Source: Pseudomonadota bacterium
GTDB lineage: Bacteria; Pseudomonadota; Gammaproteobacteria; Steroidobacterales; Steroidobacteraceae
Assembly (NCBI GenBank): GCA_021838065.1
Contig: JAKCEJ010000107.1
Location: 1 to 8,632, forward strand
Direction: 5' to 3'
DNA length: 8,632 bases
The notes beneath the pieces were generated by a model, which worked only from the letters and a program-made list of their open reading frames with translations, ran no database searches and had not been told where the DNA came from. Position 1 is the stretch's first letter. The number at the start of each line of letters is the position of its first letter. The position numbers were made by a program, and so were the translations under genes. Positions 6,754-8,632 of the stretch are shown piece after piece.

Positions 6754-6776
6754 CAAATGCGAATCAGTCTTATTTG
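6754..6776. promoter_or_regulatory. Fur-box-like operator
   Basis: This is a 23-bp imperfect palindrome centred on C6765, with outer arms CAAAT (6754-6758) and ATTTG (6772-6776); 8 of 11 position pairs are symmetric. Its core (AAATG.GAATCA.TCT.ATTT) closely follows the gammaproteobacterial Fur consensus in which GAGAAT and ATTCTC flank one central base. It overlaps the predicted transcription start of the NRAMP-like gene, where a repressor would block RNA polymerase. It may also serve the divergent flavin oxidase gene. A relative such as Mur or another metal sensor cannot be excluded. Confidence 0.6.
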
Positions 6777-6875
6777 TCTCGCCGAGGCCCTAGCGTAAGC
6801 GGTAGCCGCTCAGGCAGATGCAGCGGACCGGCTGACGCTGGAACGCTGTGGCCCGGCGGCCCCAGGTGAAGCTCC

Positions 6876-8144
6876 ATGGATCAGCCCGCACCCGAATTCG
6901 CCGTCTCGACCCGCGCTCCCGCGCTGCCCGGGTGGAAGCTGTTCCTGGCGGTCATGGGCCCGGGGCTCGTCGTGATGCTCGCCGACACCGACGTCGGCAG
7001 CATCATCACGGCCGCGCAGAGCGGCGTCCAATGGGGCTACCGGCTGCTGCTGCTGCAGCTGCTGCTGGTGCCAGTGCTGTTCGTCGTGCAGGAGCTGACC
7101 GTCCGGCTGGGGATTTTCACCGGCCAGGGGCATGGTGAACTCATCCGCAAGACCTTCGGCACCGGCTGGGCCTGGCTCTCGGTGAGCGGCCTCGGTGTCG
7201 CGACGCTGGGGGCGCTTGTCACGGAGTTCTCCGGTGTCGCGGCCGTCGGGGAGCTGTTCGGCATCCCGCGGCTGCTCAGCCTCGGCGCCACAGTCGCGGC
7301 GCTGCTGACGATCGTCCTGACGGGCAGCTACCGGCGCGTCGAGCGGGTCGCGATCGCGCTCGGCCTGTTCGAGTTCGCCTTCTTCTTCGTCGCGTGGCGC
7401 GCGCATCCGCACGGCGCCGCGATGGCGGTCGGCCTGATGCACATGCCGCTCGACAACGGCGCCTATCTGTACCTGGTGGCCGCCAACATCGGCGCGGTCA
7501 TCATGCCGTGGATGATCTTCTATCAACAGTCGGCAGTGGCGGACAAGAAGCTCCAGCCGCACCATTATCCGCACGCGCGCCTGGACACCGCGATCGGCTC
7601 GGTCCTTACCCAGGCCGTCATGGCGGCTATCCTGATCGCGGCGGCGGCCACGATCGGCACGCTGCACGGGCAGGCCAGCCTCAACTCCATCGGCGACATC
7701 ACCAAGATGCTCGTGCCGTTTCTGGGGGCGAACATCGGGCGCGTCGTCTTCGGCCTCGGCACTATCGGCGCCGCCCTGGTCGCGGCCATCGTGGCCTCAC
7801 TCGCCAGCGCCTGGGGCTTCGGCGAGGTGACCGGCTACCGCCACTCCCTGGAGCATCGTCCGCTCGAGGCGCCGTGGTTCTACGGGATCTATTCGCTCGC
7901 GGTCATCGGCGGTGCGGCGCTGGTCGATCTGGCGCCGAATCTCGTGGAACTGAACATCGGCGTGGAGGTGATGAATGCGCTCATGCTGCCGCTGGTGCTC
8001 GGCTTTCTCGTGGCCCTTGCCTTTCGCGCGCTGCCTGCGGAGCACCGGCTGAAGGGGCCGTACGCCTGGGTGGTGCTGGGCGTGGCGCTGCTCACCGCTG
8101 GGCTCGGCGTTTACGGCGGGATCGCAGGCGCGAGCCTGTTCTGA
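6876..8144 (+). CDS. NRAMP-family divalent metal transporter (divergent clade)
   Basis: This encodes 422 residues, normal for a bacterial NRAMP (MntH-like) protein. The ATG at 6876 has AGGTGA (6864-6869) 6 nt upstream. It is an inner-membrane protein with about 10-11 hydrophobic segments. Helix 1 contains GPGLVVMLADTDVGS (28-42), where the canonical motif is GPG followed by DPGN: Asp39 and Gly41 are kept, Pro is Val40 and Asn is Ser42. Helix 6 contains Ala207-Val-Ile-Met210-Pro211-Trp212, keeping the Ala and Met of the canonical A..MPH site but with Trp for His. Other segments fit the LeuT-like fold (QELTVRLGIFTG.GHGELIR at 72-91, the conserved loop between helices 2 and 3). The family imports Mn2+ or Fe2+ with protons; the altered site makes the preferred ion uncertain. 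A Fur-box-like site at the promoter suggests metal-repressed expression. A symbol such as mntH is withheld because of the divergence. Confidence 0.88.
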   Translation: MDQPAPEFAVSTRAPALPGWKLFLAVMGPGLVVMLADTDVGSIITAAQSGVQWGYRLLLLQLLLVPVLFVVQELTVRLGIFTGQGHGELIRKTFGTGWAWLSVSGLGVATLGALVTEFSGVAAVGELFGIPRLLSLGATVAALLTIVLTGSYRRVERVAIALGLFEFAFFFVAWRAHPHGAAMAVGLMHMPLDNGAYLYLVAANIGAVIMPWMIFYQQSAVADKKLQPHHYPHARLDTAIGSVLTQAVMAAILIAAAATIGTLHGQASLNSIGDITKMLVPFLGANIGRVVFGLGTIGAALVAAIVASLASAWGFGEVTGYRHSLEHRPLEAPWFYGIYSLAVIGGAALVDLAPNLVELNIGVEVMNALMLPLVLGFLVALAFRALPAEHRLKGPYAWVVLGVALLTAGLGVYGGIAGASLF

Positions 8145-8157
8145 GCGCTCGCGGGCG

Positions 8158-8179
8158 CCGGCCTGGAAGCCCAGGCCGG
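8158..8179 (+). terminator. Hairpin after the NRAMP-like gene, possible terminator
   Basis: A perfect 9-bp stem (ccggcctgg, 8158-8166, and its complement at 8171-8179) with an AAGC loop begins 13 nt after the stop codon. The outer sequence GCGCCGG (8155-8161) can alternatively pair with CCGGCGC at 8184-8190. No T run follows, so intrinsic termination is unproven. The location favours a 3'-end element. Confidence 0.4.
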
Positions 8180-8278
8180 GCAGCCGGCGCGCACGGCTCG
8201 CTCTCATCGGGCACATTTACGTTGCCCGCGGCGCCGGCCAGAATGCGCATCGCGTCCTGCGCATCACGGAGGCACTCC

Positions 8279-8632
8279 ATGGAACTGCGATCGCTCGGTC
8301 GGACCGGACCGAAGGTGTCGGCCCTGGGCCTGGGCTGCATGGGCATGTCGGGCATGTACGGCCCTGCGGACCGCCGCGAATCCATTGCGACCGTCCACGC
8401 GGCGCTCGATGCCGGCATCACCCTGCTTGACACCGGGGATTTCTACGGCATGGGCCACAACGAGCTGCTGCTCGCCGAGGCGCTCGCGGGAGTGCCGCGC
8501 GAGCGCTTCCAGGTGAGCGTGAAATTCGGCGCGCAGCGCGATCCGACAGGTCGCTGGATCGGCTTCGACGGCCGGCCTGCGGCGGTGAAGACCGCTCTCG
8601 CGTACTCGCTGCAGCGGCTACGGCTCGACTAC
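8279..8632 (+). CDS. Aldo/keto reductase, N-terminal part (cut by the window end)
   Basis: The first 118 codons are present; the family is about 300-340 residues, so roughly two thirds lies outside. The ATG at 8279 has GGAGG (8268-8272) 6 nt upstream. The start of the TIM barrel is clear: LGRTG..VSALGLGCMGMSG (6-25), then LDTGDFYGMGHNE (50-62) carrying catalytic Asp51 and Tyr56, and VKFG with catalytic Lys82. The fourth catalytic residue (His) is beyond the window edge. The enzymes use NADPH to reduce aldehydes and ketones in the cytoplasm. The LGLGCMGMS signature places it with the large YakC/pyridoxal-reductase-like bacterial group; the substrate is unknown. It is 134 nt past the NRAMP-like stop and may be transcribed separately. 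Confidence 0.93.
   Translation, partial: MELRSLGRTGPKVSALGLGCMGMSGMYGPADRRESIATVHAALDAGITLLDTGDFYGMGHNELLLAEALAGVPRERFQVSVKFGAQRDPTGRWIGFDGRPAAVKTALAYSLQRLRLDY

Noticed and set aside
6774..6801. TTGTCT-16-TAAGCG as the NRAMP promoter
   Set aside because: The -10 match is poor (two of six); TTGCCT-17-TATTCT at 6720-6748 fits better and places the Fur-like site at the start of transcription.
6810..7667. Minus-strand open frame of 285 codons antisense to the NRAMP-like gene
   Set aside because: The product is a charged, repetitive Asp/Arg/Gln sequence typical of an antisense shadow; the opposite strand has clear transporter features and a ribosome binding site.
1..8632. CRISPR, tRNA, rRNA, insertion sequence or defence system
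   Set aside because: No regularly spaced repeats, no cloverleaf or rRNA-like stretch, no transposase, nuclease, methylase or toxin-antitoxin motifs were seen on either strand.

Overview
The window is GC-rich bacterial DNA with dense, compact genes and very high G/C at third codon positions. The families present (a DUF2937 membrane protein, a small glutathione S-transferase, a YciI-like protein, a Fur-box-like site) point to a proteobacterium. I lean to a high-GC gammaproteobacterium of the Xanthomonadales/Nevskiales/Steroidobacterales kind, but nothing here fixes the taxon. I see no rRNA, tRNA, CRISPR array, insertion sequence, integrase or phage gene.

Layout. (1) At 1-102 is the last 33 codons of an unidentified plus-strand gene, followed by a textbook intrinsic terminator (128-170). 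(2) At 186-2597, minus strand, is a large predicted lipoprotein with three IPT/TIG immunoglobulin-like repeats and a C-terminal PQQ-type beta-propeller, with its own promoter at 2652-2680. (3) At 2761-4048, minus strand, are a glutathione S-transferase and, 103 nt downstream, a two-helix DUF2937 membrane protein. (4) 4049-4498 is a 450-nt stretch with no convincing gene. It holds the GST leader and promoter candidate, a 12-bp-stem hairpin and a very strong 19-bp hairpin at the end of the next gene. (5) At 4499-6615, minus strand, is a two-gene unit: a Tat-exported, probably bicovalent FAD-linked oxidase of the berberine-bridge-enzyme type, then 29 nt later a YciI-like protein. (6) At 6616-6875 is a divergent control region with a plus-strand promoter candidate and a Fur-box-like palindrome at its predicted transcription start. 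(7) At 6876-8144, plus strand, is an NRAMP-family metal transporter whose metal-site motifs differ from the textbook ones. (8) At 8279 to the window end is the first 118 codons of an aldo/keto reductase.

How the parts may work together. The best-supported regulatory inference is that the NRAMP-like transporter is repressed by a Fur-family regulator. The divergent flavin oxidase could share that control. GST, YciI, flavin oxidase and aldo/keto reductase are all redox or small-molecule-modifying enzymes, but nothing in the sequence ties them to one pathway. Most of the window looks like ordinary chromosome. The points most worth following up are the altered NRAMP motif with its Fur-like operator and the hairpins around the GST and yciI genes.
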